In this document: piece after piece, positions 43,440-52,160 of the stretch
Position numbering within the stretch: position 1 is the first letter of the stretch
How the letters are laid out: every line of letters starts with the position of its first letter
The notes under the pieces: model-generated
Database searches by the model: none
Told to the model about the DNA's origin: nothing
What the model saw: only the letters and a program-made list of their open reading frames with translations
Program-made: the position numbers and the translations under genes
NCBI GenBank assembly: GCA_041395565.1
Contig: JAWLAI010000005.1
Coordinates: forward strand, 248,001 to 312,000
Direction: 5' to 3'
DNA from: Pseudomonadota bacterium
GTDB lineage: Bacteria; Pseudomonadota; Gammaproteobacteria; UBA9214
Length of the DNA: 64,000 bases

Positions 43440-45452
43440 TTACTGCGGCAGCTTGAAGCCCGCCACCGACTTGTCGAGATCCTGGGCAAGACGCGCCAGG
43501 TTGCCGATGGAACGCGACGTCTGCTCAGCACCCGCGGTAGCCTGTGTGGTCAATTCCTGAATGCCGTTCATCGTTGTCGAGAGCTGGACCGCGGCATTTG
43601 CCTGCTGCCGCGCCTCTACCGACATTTCCTTAATCAGTCCGGCCAACTGGTCCGACACGCTCTCGATTTCCTCCAGCGCCCCGCCGGCATCCTCGGCGAT
43701 CTGGGCACCATTGACCACGCCCGAGGTGCTCTTCTCCATAGAAATCACCGCCTCGTTGGTGTCGGCCTGAATCGTCTTGACGAGCGCCTCGATCTGCTTG
43801 GTGGCATTCGCAGAACGTTCTGCAAGGCGTTGCACCTCGTCCGCGACCACTGCGAAGCCGCGCCCGGCCTCACCGGCCATTGCTGCCTGAATCGACGCAT
43901 TCAACGCCAGGATGTTGGTCTGCTCGGCGATATCGTTGATCAGTTCCACGATGTCGCCGATCTCCTGCGAGCTTTCGCCAAGACGCTTGATGCGTTTCGA
44001 TGTCTCCTGGATATGTTCGCGGATCGTATCCATGCCGGACATCGTCCTTTTCACCGCGTCGCCGCCTTTCTTGGCGATCTCCACAGATCGCATGGCGACC
44101 TTGGACGACTCATCGGCATTGCTGGATACCGCCTCCATTGATTCCGACATTTCCCTGATGCTTTTGCTCGCAACGGTGATATCCTGCGACTGCTGCTTGC
44201 TGGCCGCGGCCAGCTTGTTGGCGATCTCCTCGGTTTCTGACACCGACGATGACAGCGCAGTGGACGTGTCATTGATGGTCTTGACCAGGCCGCGCAGCGA
44301 GTCAATGGTGACATTGATGGAATCCGCGATGGCTCCGGTGAAGTCCTCGGTCACGGTGGTATGCACAGTGAGATCCCCCGACGCCAGGTCGCCCATTTCG
44401 TCGAGCAGCTGCATGATTGCCTGCTGGTTGTGGGAATTCTCGTCCTCGATCATGTGACTGCGGGACCGCTGGGTGCGCAGCACCTCGAAGCCCATGAACA
44501 GCAGCATGCACAGCGCAACCGCGCCCAGGAAATAGGCCAGCTCGTTGCTGATCAGCCGGTTGCCCTGTACCGATTCGAGCACATCCTTGAGGTTGTAAGA
44601 ACTGTTGAACAGCGCCTCACTCTGCTTGGAAAAGTCTGCCGCCGCCGTCTGGATGGCAACGAGCTCCTCGGCATTCTCGACGATGGACCCGGCGTTATCG
44701 CTGATCCTGCTGAATAGCAGCGCGATCTGTTGCAGCTTGTCCTGCAGGGTCTTGCCGCGCAGCTGGCTGATACCACCGGTTCCGCGCATGAATCCGTCCA
44801 GCACGCGGCCGAACTCCTTGGTATCCGCGGCAAACAGCAGTGCCGAAGCCTCCGTATTCTTGCCCGTCATAACCCCGTTGAGACTGTTCATGATGCGCTG
44901 CCCGAGTACGGCCTGCTGGCTCGCCAGTCGCACCTGCTCGGCATCCGCACCGCTCTTGACCAGGGTGTCAGCGATGTCCTGCGTATGCTCCATAAGCTGC
45001 GGCATGACCTCGTTCATCAGATTGGCGGCTTCTGCCATAGCCATGATGAGGAACTGACCGTCCAGCACGGCGTCGATGCTGTAGCGGAATCCGCTCCAGA
45101 TGTTGTGCAGATCGGTAAGCGCAACGCTCTCGGGCGCCTCGCTGTCTCCCAGTTTGCCGCCGTAGTCTGCGATCTGATGCTCTATGATTTCCGAGAATCT
45201 CTGCTTGGACTTCGACATGTTCTCGAACGCCTGGGTATCACCCGTCGTGGCGGCAAGCGCATACTTGGCGAGACGCTCAGACAGCACCAGCTGTTCGCTG
45301 ACATCTGCCAGGCGCAGCTGGTCCTGTTCCGCCTGCTTGCCAACCTGAACGAATGTCCAGACCATGGCCCATACCGCAGCGAGCAGCAGCATGGTCAGCA
45401 CCTTCATTCTGGTACTAGCTCCAAACATTCTCATGTCAAACACCTTTTTCAT
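43440..45452 (-). CDS. pilJ: Methyl-accepting chemotaxis protein PilJ
   Basis: The 670-residue receptor has an N-terminal transmembrane helix (about 17-34), a long helical periplasmic domain with PilJ-type features (LADVSEQLVLSERLAKYALA), a second transmembrane helix (about 310-335), a HAMP-like segment, and a cytoplasmic signalling domain with the hairpin tip EQTNILALNASIQAAMAGEAGRGF split here by family convention. It should sense surface contact or pilin and signal to ChpA through PilI. A CheR-type pilK gene, normally next, is missing; 132 bases separate it from chpA. Confidence 0.94.
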   Translation of the reverse strand: MKKVFDMRMFGASTRMKVLTMLLLAAVWAMVWTFVQVGKQAEQDQLRLADVSEQLVLSERLAKYALAATTGDTQAFENMSKSKQRFSEIIEHQIADYGGKLGDSEAPESVALTDLHNIWSGFRYSIDAVLDGQFLIMAMAEAANLMNEVMPQLMEHTQDIADTLVKSGADAEQVRLASQQAVLGQRIMNSLNGVMTGKNTEASALLFAADTKEFGRVLDGFMRGTGGISQLRGKTLQDKLQQIALLFSRISDNAGSIVENAEELVAIQTAAADFSKQSEALFNSSYNLKDVLESVQGNRLISNELAYFLGAVALCMLLFMGFEVLRTQRSRSHMIEDENSHNQQAIMQLLDEMGDLASGDLTVHTTVTEDFTGAIADSINVTIDSLRGLVKTINDTSTALSSSVSETEEIANKLAAASKQQSQDITVASKSIREMSESMEAVSSNADESSKVAMRSVEIAKKGGDAVKRTMSGMDTIREHIQETSKRIKRLGESSQEIGDIVELINDIAEQTNILALNASIQAAMAGEAGRGFAVVADEVQRLAERSANATKQIEALVKTIQADTNEAVISMEKSTSGVVNGAQIAEDAGGALEEIESVSDQLAGLIKEMSVEARQQANAAVQLSTTMNGIQELTTQATAGAEQTSRSIGNLARLAQDLDKSVAGFKLPQ

Positions 45453-45521
45453 GGTCCGTCTCCTGACCGGTTAGTCCAGATAGCAAATATGCCCGATACC
45501 GTTTTCGTCGCAGTTCCGCCG

Positions 45522-46070
45522 CTACACAGCGGTCTGCAGGAACTGCGGTGCCTCGGCCAGCGCGAACAGGCTGAATATCGCCCAGATCTGATCGCCCCTG
45601 CGATATCCTCTCTGTATATAAGGTCGCAGGTAGTCATCTACACCCGCATCCTCCATGCAGTATTCATCTTCGGTGAAATGCTTGAGGCCAAGCACCTCAT
45701 CCACGACCAGTCCCGAATACAGACCGTCGTGATCGATAACCAGCACCCGAGTACGGCCGGTAATTTCGGTCACACGGCCGTTCAGGTAGCCGTTCATGTC
45801 TATTACAGGCAGCAGGTTGCCGCGCACATTGGCAATGCCGCGTACCCACGGCTGGGTAAGAGGTATAATCGATAACTCCGGGAGCTCCAGGATCTCGACG
45901 ACCTCCCCCAGCTTCGACACCAGGTAGTTGTCGCCGAGTCGGTAGGCGATACCCGACCATACGATGGCGTTCTCGACCTGCCGCTCCATGCCTGCGGCGC
46001 TGGCACGGCACAGCTCCTCGATCTCCCTGAGCAGGGATGCCGGATCGACCGATACCTTGACTGCATCCAT
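45522..46070 (-). CDS. pilI: CheW-like adaptor PilI
   Basis: The start at 46070 gives 182 residues and follows the pilH stop by two bases; the open frame back to 46166 lies inside pilH. It is a CheW-like adaptor with YLVSKLGEVVEILELP, WVRGIANVRGNLLPVIDMNGYL and VLVIDHDGLYSGLVVDEVLG. It links PilJ to the ChpA kinase in the twitching motility pathway. Confidence 0.92.
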   Translation of the reverse strand: MDAVKVSVDPASLLREIEELCRASAAGMERQVENAIVWSGIAYRLGDNYLVSKLGEVVEILELPELSIIPLTQPWVRGIANVRGNLLPVIDMNGYLNGRVTEITGRTRVLVIDHDGLYSGLVVDEVLGLKHFTEDEYCMEDAGVDDYLRPYIQRGYRRGDQIWAIFSLFALAEAPQFLQTAV

Positions 46071-46072
46071 GG

Positions 46073-46438
46073 TCAGGCAACCAGCGCCTGGTTGATCAGG
46101 CTCAGCAAGGTGTTTTCCTTGACCGGCTTGGTCAGATAGTCGCGGGCGCCCTGGCGCATCCCCCACACCCGGTCGACCTGCTGGTCCTTGCGGGTCACGA
46201 TGATGACCGGTATGCCCGAGGTTTCGGGATCAGAGGTAAGCTCACGGGTGGCCTGGAATCCGTTGAGGCCGGGCATTACCACGTCCATAAGAATCAGGTC
46301 AGGCTTCTCGCGTCGCGCTACCTCGATACCCTCGTTAGCATCCGTGGCAAGCACCGTGCTGAAGCCGTTTTTCTCAAGCATCTTCTTGAGCACATGGGCA
46401 TCAGTGGGTGAATCATCAATAATCATTATTCGGGTCAT
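46073..46438 (-). CDS. pilH: Response regulator PilH
   Basis: This is a single-domain receiver of 121 residues. The acidic pocket is D8-D9, the phosphoacceptor is D52 in LMDVVMPGLNG, and the conserved lysine is in YLTKPV. In the Pil-Chp pathway PilH dampens signalling and favours pilus retraction. It is 42 bases after pilG and 2 bases before pilI. Confidence 0.93.
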   Translation of the reverse strand: MTRIMIIDDSPTDAHVLKKMLEKNGFSTVLATDANEGIEVARREKPDLILMDVVMPGLNGFQATRELTSDPETSGIPVIIVTRKDQQVDRVWGMRQGARDYLTKPVKENTLLSLINQALVA

Positions 46439-46480
46439 CGATATTGCCTCATGGAAAAATCAACATGAACTGACTGGTTC

Positions 46481-46933
46481 CTAACCTGTCTTACCGCAAT
46501 GCTGCTCAATGGCACCCAGCAGTTCTTCGCGTGTGAACGGCTTGGTTATGTAATGATCCGAACCGACCACGCGTCCGCGCGCGCGATCGAACAGTCCGTC
46601 CTTGCTGGATAGCATCACCACCGGTGTATGGCGGAAAACCTTGTGGTGCTTGATCAGGGCACAGGTCTGGTAGCCATCCAGGCGCGGCATCATGATGTCG
46701 AGGAAAATCAGGTCGGGCTTGTGGTCGGCGACCATGCTGAGCGCCTCGAAACCGTCGGTGGCTACGATCACCTCGAAGCCCTCTTTACGCAGCAGGGTTT
46801 CCGCAGTACGGCGGATGGTCTTGCTGTCGTCGATCACCATGATCTTGATACCGCGGGCACTCCCCGCGCCAGGCGCGGCCGAAGGGTCGGTCGCACCGGT
46901 TTCGAGCATTTCATCTGCCGGTATGCTACTCAT
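46481..46933 (-). CDS. pilG: Response regulator PilG
   Basis: The 150-residue protein has a flexible N-terminal extension (1-28) and a receiver with D35-D36, the phosphoacceptor D79 in FLDIMMPRLDG, and Lys in ITKPFTREE. PilG promotes pilus extension in relatives. It is the first gene of pilGHIJ-chpA-cheW, transcribed away from gshB. The 226-base intergenic region before it holds promoters for both directions. Confidence 0.93.
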   Translation of the reverse strand: MSSIPADEMLETGATDPSAAPGAGSARGIKIMVIDDSKTIRRTAETLLRKEGFEVIVATDGFEALSMVADHKPDLIFLDIMMPRLDGYQTCALIKHHKVFRHTPVVMLSSKDGLFDRARGRVVGSDHYITKPFTREELLGAIEQHCGKTG

Positions 46934-47159
46934 GCATGATGACCTCTATCTGTATGTTTCATATGACGTTTGTTTGATACCCGGCAATCTCGCCGTACCC
47001 CATGCCGGCGTTTCCGGCGGGCCAACTGCTCCCGGTACCGCGATTTAATTTAGTATTGGCCTTCGGATACAACGGTTTATCGTCAAGGTACTGGCAAACT
47101 TTACGCAGCCGCCAGGCACGTCCGGCAGGGTGCTGCAAGCGTTAGAAAACAGGACATTT

Positions 47160-48116
47160 ATGGCCATAAAACTCGGCGTAGTCATGGATCCGATCGGGAC
47201 CATCAGCTACAAGAAGGACAGTACGCTGGCAATGCTGCAGGCGGCGCAGCGGCGCGGCTGGGAGCTCCATTACATGGAGCAGGACGACCTGTTTCTGGAG
47301 GACAGCCAGTGTCATGCACGCATGACCCGGCTCGAGGTACATGCCGATCCGCGGAACTGGTTCACGCTGGGACCGCCCCGCACCGGCCCCGTCGCAGAGC
47401 TGGACGTGGTGCTGATGCGCAAGGACCCCCCGCTCGACATGGAATACCTGTACACCACCTACCTGCTGGAGCGTGCCGAGGCGGATGGCGTACTCCTGGT
47501 CAATCGACCGGGTGCCATTCGCGACGCGAATGAAAAGCTGTTCACCGCATGGTTCCCGCAGTGCTGCGCCCCCATGCGGGTCAGCAGGCGGCAACGGGTA
47601 CTGGAGGAATTCCTGCACCGGCACGAAGACATCATCGTCAAGCCGCTGAACGCCATGGGTGGCAGCATGGTCTTCCGGGTACGCAGCAGCGACCCCAACC
47701 GCGGCGTCATCCTGGAAACCATCACCGACAACGGTCGCCGCACCGCGATGGCGCAGCGTTTCATACCCGAGATCGTTGCCGGCGACAAACGCATCCTGCT
47801 CATCGACGGAGAACCCTTCCCGCACGCACTGGCACGCATTCCAGCAGCCGGCGAGACCCGCGGAAACCTTGCAGCCGGTGCGACCGGCGTGGGAATCGAC
47901 CTGAGCGAACGTGACCGCTGGATCTGCAGCCAGGTGGGACCGAACCTGCGCGAGCGTGGCCTGCTGTTCGTCGGTCTCGACGTCATCGGCGATTACCTGA
48001 CGGAGATCAACGTCACCAGCCCGACCTGCATCCGCGAGCTCGATGCGCAATACGGCAGCAATATCGCGGACCAGTTGCTGGATGCCATCGCACAGCGACT
48101 GGGACATGCAGCATGA
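47160..48116 (+). CDS. gshB: Glutathione synthetase
   Basis: The 318-residue ATP-grasp enzyme joins gamma-glutamylcysteine with glycine to form glutathione. The start at 47160 (MAIKLGVV) matches family length; a GTG at 47130 is less likely. Motifs: VVMDPIGTISYKKDSTLAML, VLMRKDPPLDMEYLYTTY, IVKPLNAMGGSMVF and FVGLDVIGDYLTEINVTSPT. It overlaps apbE by four bases (ATGA), so the two are translationally coupled. Glutathione could serve redox buffering during sulfur oxidation, an inference. Confidence 0.95.
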   Translation: MAIKLGVVMDPIGTISYKKDSTLAMLQAAQRRGWELHYMEQDDLFLEDSQCHARMTRLEVHADPRNWFTLGPPRTGPVAELDVVLMRKDPPLDMEYLYTTYLLERAEADGVLLVNRPGAIRDANEKLFTAWFPQCCAPMRVSRRQRVLEEFLHRHEDIIVKPLNAMGGSMVFRVRSSDPNRGVILETITDNGRRTAMAQRFIPEIVAGDKRILLIDGEPFPHALARIPAAGETRGNLAAGATGVGIDLSERDRWICSQVGPNLRERGLLFVGLDVIGDYLTEINVTSPTCIRELDAQYGSNIADQLLDAIAQRLGHAA

Positions 48117-49144
48117 TTAGACTGGCGGCCATCCTGCTGCTGTCGCTGCTGGCTGCGTGCGACAGTACGGAGGAAACCATATATCACGACCAGTTCATCG
48201 CATTCGGCACGCTGATCGAGCTATCGATATCAGGGATCAGCACCGAACGCGGTGCCCGCGTTGCCGGCGAGATTGAACGGCAGTTCCAGCGCTGGCACCG
48301 GGACTGGCATGCCTGGGAGCCGGGACTGCTGACGCAGACCAACGCCCAACTGGCAACCCTGCAGCCATTCACCCTCGACCCGGCGCTGCGCCCCCTGGTG
48401 ACGGAGGCGAACCGCCTGTCGCGCCTCAGCGATGGCCTGTTCAACCCCGTGCTCGGCAAGCTCATTGCTATTTGGGGTTTCCAGGGCAATCCTCTGCCCG
48501 CCGGGGTACAACCCGATCCTGCGGCCATCAAGCACTGGCTGGCGAACGCGCCGACGGTCGAAGACATCGACATCGAAGGATCGCGCATCGTCAGTCACAA
48601 CCCCCAGGCTGCATATGACCTGGGCGGCTTTGCCAAGGGCTATGCCGTCGATCGCGTGATCGAACTGCTGCGGGGTCAGGGCATCGAGAATGCCATCATC
48701 AATGCGGGCGGCGACTTGCGCGCGATCGGCACGCATGGCAACCGGCCCTGGCGCATCGGCATCCGCCATCCGCGGCGGGAGGGAATACTGGCCAGCATCG
48801 ACAGCAGCGGCGATACCAGCATCTTCACCTCGGGCGATTACGAACGGTTGTTCGAGGTAGACGGTCAGCGCTTTCACCATATCCTCGACCCCCGCACCGG
48901 CTATCCCGCACGCGGGACCAGCGCGGTCACTGTCGTCTACAGCAGCGGCGCTGTCGCCGATGCCGCGGCCACGGCACTGTTCGTGGCCGGACCGCATGAC
49001 TGGCTGAGGATCGCACGGCAGATGGGCATTGACCGCGCCATGCTGGTCGACAGCGACGGCGCCATACACATGACACCGGCCATGCAGGCGATTACCCGGC
49101 TCGCGCCGGATGTCGATGCCGAGGTATTGATCAGCGGCGAATAA
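48113..49144 (+). CDS. apbE: FAD:protein FMN transferase, lipoprotein
   Basis: The 343-residue lipoprotein (lipobox LAAC, Cys16) attaches FMN covalently to Thr/Ser of flavoproteins such as Rnf or Nqr subunits in the periplasm. Family features: a FNPVLGKLIAIWGF segment, YDLGGFAKGYAVDRV, NAGGDLRAIG, and HHILDPRTGYPA. It overlaps gshB by four bases. No nqr or rnf genes lie in this window, so its targets must be elsewhere. In Pseudomonas this position is not occupied by apbE, suggesting local insertion. Confidence 0.94.
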   Translation: MIRLAAILLLSLLAACDSTEETIYHDQFIAFGTLIELSISGISTERGARVAGEIERQFQRWHRDWHAWEPGLLTQTNAQLATLQPFTLDPALRPLVTEANRLSRLSDGLFNPVLGKLIAIWGFQGNPLPAGVQPDPAAIKHWLANAPTVEDIDIEGSRIVSHNPQAAYDLGGFAKGYAVDRVIELLRGQGIENAIINAGGDLRAIGTHGNRPWRIGIRHPRREGILASIDSSGDTSIFTSGDYERLFEVDGQRFHHILDPRTGYPARGTSAVTVVYSSGAVADAAATALFVAGPHDWLRIARQMGIDRAMLVDSDGAIHMTPAMQAITRLAPDVDAEVLISGE

Positions 49145-49204
49145 GGATAACCGGTGCCGGCCCGCATGCCCTCCGCTGCACGGGCCGCCATCGCGGGAGG
49201 CGCG

Positions 49205-50131
49205 ATGCACAAAGCGAATATCAAGGAATCAAAGCCCAGGATCGGCCTGGCACTCGGCAGCGGATCATCGCGCGGCTGGTCACACATCGGCATTATCGAT
49301 GCATTGGCCGGTCTCGATGTCGCACCCGATATCGTTTGCGGCACATCCATAGGCGCCCTGGTCGGCGCGTCCTACCTCGCCGGCAACCTGTCCAGATTGG
49401 ACGCATGGGTTCGCTCGCTCACCCGCATCGAAACCGCCAAGTTTCTCGAGATCAGCCCCGGCTTCAATGGCTTTGTCAACACCAAGCGGCTGCACGGATT
49501 CCTGAATGAGCACGTAGCCAGGGACGATGCCATGATTGAAGACTTCCACAAGCAGTACGCGGCCGTTTCGACGGATCTGGCATCGGGCAGAGAGGTCTGG
49601 TTCACCCGCGGTCCGCTCATCGAAGCCGTATGGGCGTCGATATCACTGCCCGGCCTGTTCCCCGCCATCAACAACGGCGGCAGGTGGCTGGTTGACGGCG
49701 GCCTGGTCAACCCGGTGCCGGTTTCGGTCTGCAGGGCGCTGGGGGCTGAGATCGTCATTGCGGTCAACCTCAACGGCGGTATAGCGGGAAAACACTTCGA
49801 ACATGCCAGGAAGCAGACAGGCCAGAAGAACAAGGTCACCGACATGGTTTCCGATCTGGTCAGGGAATATACCGGCAATCTGTTCAACTCCGACAAGGAG
49901 GACGAACAGCCGCCGGGTCTGTTCGATGCCATCGCCGGCTCCGTGAACATCGCCCAGGACCGCATCACCCGCAGCCGCATGGCCGGAGATCCACCCGATA
50001 TCGTGCTGTCTCCGCGGCTGGCCCACATCGGCCTGCTCGAATTCCATCGCGCCGGCGAAACCATCGAGGAAGGTCAGAACTGCGTCAGACGGATGGAATC
50101 GGAGATACGCCATCTGCTCGAGATGACATGA
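49205..50131 (+). CDS. RssA-like patatin phospholipase
   Basis: The start at 49205 has GGGAGG upstream and gives 308 residues; upstream codons back to 49154 are judged untranslated. The patatin fold shows the oxyanion loop LGSGSSRGWSH, the nucleophile Ser48 in GTSIG and the catalytic Asp in VDGGLVNPVP. Family members hydrolyse phospholipids or lysophospholipids; RssA itself has no fixed role. The C-terminal part has a Lys/Asp-rich helix (HARKQTGQKNK) about 205-220. It ends just before a U-less hairpin shared with the convergent rhodanese gene. Confidence 0.9.
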   Translation: MHKANIKESKPRIGLALGSGSSRGWSHIGIIDALAGLDVAPDIVCGTSIGALVGASYLAGNLSRLDAWVRSLTRIETAKFLEISPGFNGFVNTKRLHGFLNEHVARDDAMIEDFHKQYAAVSTDLASGREVWFTRGPLIEAVWASISLPGLFPAINNGGRWLVDGGLVNPVPVSVCRALGAEIVIAVNLNGGIAGKHFEHARKQTGQKNKVTDMVSDLVREYTGNLFNSDKEDEQPPGLFDAIAGSVNIAQDRITRSRMAGDPPDIVLSPRLAHIGLLEFHRAGETIEEGQNCVRRMESEIRHLLEMT

Positions 50132-50152
50132 ATTCCGACACCCCGAATGCAA

Positions 50153-50176
50153 GCGGGGGCGCGACTGCGCCCCCGC
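50153..50176. terminator. Bidirectional GC-rich hairpin
   Basis: A perfect 10-bp stem (50153-50162 with 50167-50176, loop GACT) lies 21 bases after the patatin stop and 23 bases after the convergent rhodanese stop. It has no T tract on either side. Confidence 0.55.
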
Positions 50177-50199
50177 AAGTCAGGTTCACGATGTCGGTG

Positions 50200-50946
50200 T
50201 CACTTGAGTGCGACCGACTTCTCTGCTTCCGGCACAACCACGGTCAGCCCGAGTATCCGCCACATCTGCATGCCGCCACGGTAGTAGTAAAGCTTCTCCG
50301 ACGGGAACCCGTGCGCGAGCAGGGCCTTGATTGCCCGCGGTGACTGACCGCACCAGGGCCCATTGCACCACAATACGAGGTCCTTCGCATTGGAGAAATC
50401 CCAGGTATCCGACTTGGCATTCGCACCGAACAGACCGAAGGGCGCCATCGCCCGCTCGAACCTGCGTGTCATGGCACCGACTTCTCCACGCCGCACGCCG
50501 CCTACCCGTTCCAGGGCAGCAACCGTTTCCGCATCGCCGTCATCGCCTTCGAATACCGTGAACGGAATATTGATCGAGCCTGGTATCGTACCTTTCTCGT
50601 GCCAGGAGGGAGTACGCGCATCAATGAGCAAACCGGTGCCCGTCGGCAGCTGGCGTTCCATGAAACGGAATATCTCTGCCTCGCCGACGGTGGTAACGCC
50701 CGGCGCAACCTTCATCGGCTGGATGCAGAACGGGGGACACTTGCGCGAGGTCTTGGCAAAGCCGTCGTTGAGCATGTTCTCCTGGTCCTGGATACGCTCG
50801 ATTCGTACCGACTTGCCCTCGTGCTTGACTTCCAGATACGGCAGGTAATCGGTCAGCATGACATCGACTGCCTGCACAACCCCTGGCAGCAGGACTGCCG
50901 CCGAGAGGAGCGCGGTTGCAAACACACCGGCCATTCGCTTCATCAT
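50200..50946 (-). CDS. Periplasmic rhodanese-like protein
   Basis: The start at 50946 (MMKRMAG) has AGAGGG upstream; the frame extends to 51087 without support. The 248-residue protein has a signal peptide (about 1-27), a lead-in region with KCPPFC, and a rhodanese domain. The active-site loop reads LWCNGPWCGQS, where the first Cys is the usual persulfide carrier and a second Cys lies five residues on. LLIDARTP and YYYRGGMQMW are typical. It probably handles sulfane sulfur or thiols in the periplasm, which fits a sulfur-oxidising host. It follows 43 bases after the small secreted protein gene. Confidence 0.85.
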   Translation of the reverse strand: MMKRMAGVFATALLSAAVLLPGVVQAVDVMLTDYLPYLEVKHEGKSVRIERIQDQENMLNDGFAKTSRKCPPFCIQPMKVAPGVTTVGEAEIFRFMERQLPTGTGLLIDARTPSWHEKGTIPGSINIPFTVFEGDDGDAETVAALERVGGVRRGEVGAMTRRFERAMAPFGLFGANAKSDTWDFSNAKDLVLWCNGPWCGQSPRAIKALLAHGFPSEKLYYYRGGMQMWRILGLTVVVPEAEKSVALK

Positions 50947-50989
50947 TGTCACCATCCCTCTGTTCATGTCCCGACCCGGACTGCCACCA

Positions 50990-51385
50990 TCAGCGGGTGG
51001 ATAGCAGCCTGACGATCTGTTCGCGCACATTCGCGGTCCGGTTGTCATCCTGGTAAGCCCGGTATACGGTCTTGCGCTGTTCACCATTCAACTTGTCATA
51101 CAGGAACCAGGTACCGGAGAAATTGGCATTGAGCTCACGCTCGAACTCCTCGAATCCCATGGCCGGCCTGATAGTCTGGTTGTCCTGGACGCTCCTGACC
51201 TTTTTGACACTGCGCGCGGCGGGAACCGCGACATTGGTCGAGTCCGTTTGTCCGCCGGTGTCGTTCGCCTCGGCCTCCAGAATGCTGAGATAATCGTCGG
51301 CCGCTCCGGCCGGCACCGCCAGAGACAGCATCATGCCGGCCAGGCAGGCCAGACCTCGTTTGCCAATTCCACTCACTATCAGCAT
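50990..51385 (-). CDS. Small secreted protein, hypothetical
   Basis: The 131-residue product has a signal peptide (about 1-28, cutting after AGA), a low-complexity middle (Thr/Ser/Asn-rich, 38-70) and a conserved-looking C-terminal helix-rich module (GFEEFERELNANFSGTWFLY...). I do not recognise the family. It lies 43 bases upstream of the periplasmic rhodanese, same strand, and may be its partner. Confidence 0.7.
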   Translation of the reverse strand: MLIVSGIGKRGLACLAGMMLSLAVPAGAADDYLSILEAEANDTGGQTDSTNVAVPAARSVKKVRSVQDNQTIRPAMGFEEFERELNANFSGTWFLYDKLNGEQRKTVYRAYQDDNRTANVREQIVRLLSTR

Positions 51386-51612
51386 CCCGACCTGCCGGTA
51401 CAGATCCGGCCGATTTCCGCTTCCCGGCGCGCAGCGGCAGCGTCCGGTGCATGTAGAAATATTGCGTTCTGTGTCGGACTGTTATCGACCACCCAACCCC
51501 GTTCTTTACCTGCCGATGCGGTCAAAACCGACGCCGGAAACGGCCCTGGACTGCAGCACGAAACAGCCCCGGGGACTAGGCTGGATTGCGCTTGGAAGGG
51601 GGTAGCGACGCG

Positions 51613-52047
51613 ATGACAACAGCACATATAATCATCATTAAATCCGCGTGTTATGGTTGCATGTCGATCTGCGCGGCCCTGTTGGCACTCGGTTGCATGC
51701 CGGCCGCGGCAGAAACGATACACCGCTGGACGGATGCCGGTGGCGTCACCCATTACAGCGACAGGCCACCCGACCGGCACGCAGCCGATCACAGCACGCT
51801 GCACGCGGCGCCTGCCCCGGAGTCGACAGCGCTCGGGCTGCGCCCGGAAGAACGGGCAGCGCTGCAGCGCATTGATCGGCGGCGCATCCGGCAGCGACAT
51901 GAGGCAGAGCGCGAGCGCGAGCGCAGTGACCGCGGCATCGCCCAACAGCGTCGCGCCTGCCGGGAGCATCGCGCCCGGCAGGACGGACGCGGTTACCATC
52001 CTGCACGCCGGGTCGATGCTATCTTCCTGCGCCGCAATTGCTGGTAA
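51613..52047 (+). CDS. DUF4124 secreted protein
   Basis: The start at 51613 follows AAGGGGG and gives 144 residues. The signal segment (about 10-33) is followed by a DUF4124 motif (IHRWTDAGGVTHYSDRPP) like that of the 897-1358 protein, then a highly charged Arg/Glu helix (about 90-125) and a Cys-containing tail (RNCW). DUF4124 is a secreted beta domain of unknown function. It is an isolated gene in front of tonB. Confidence 0.8.
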   Translation: MTTAHIIIIKSACYGCMSICAALLALGCMPAAAETIHRWTDAGGVTHYSDRPPDRHAADHSTLHAAPAPESTALGLRPEERAALQRIDRRRIRQRHEAERERERSDRGIAQQRRACREHRARQDGRGYHPARRVDAIFLRRNCW

Positions 52048-52160
52048 CATGGGCGGACGACGCCACCGGCACCCGCCCGGAGCTACCGTGCCCGGGTCCG
52101 CACCGGCGGCAGCGCTGCAAGCGGTATAATGGTCCGCGCATCGAACCCACGAAAGTAGAC

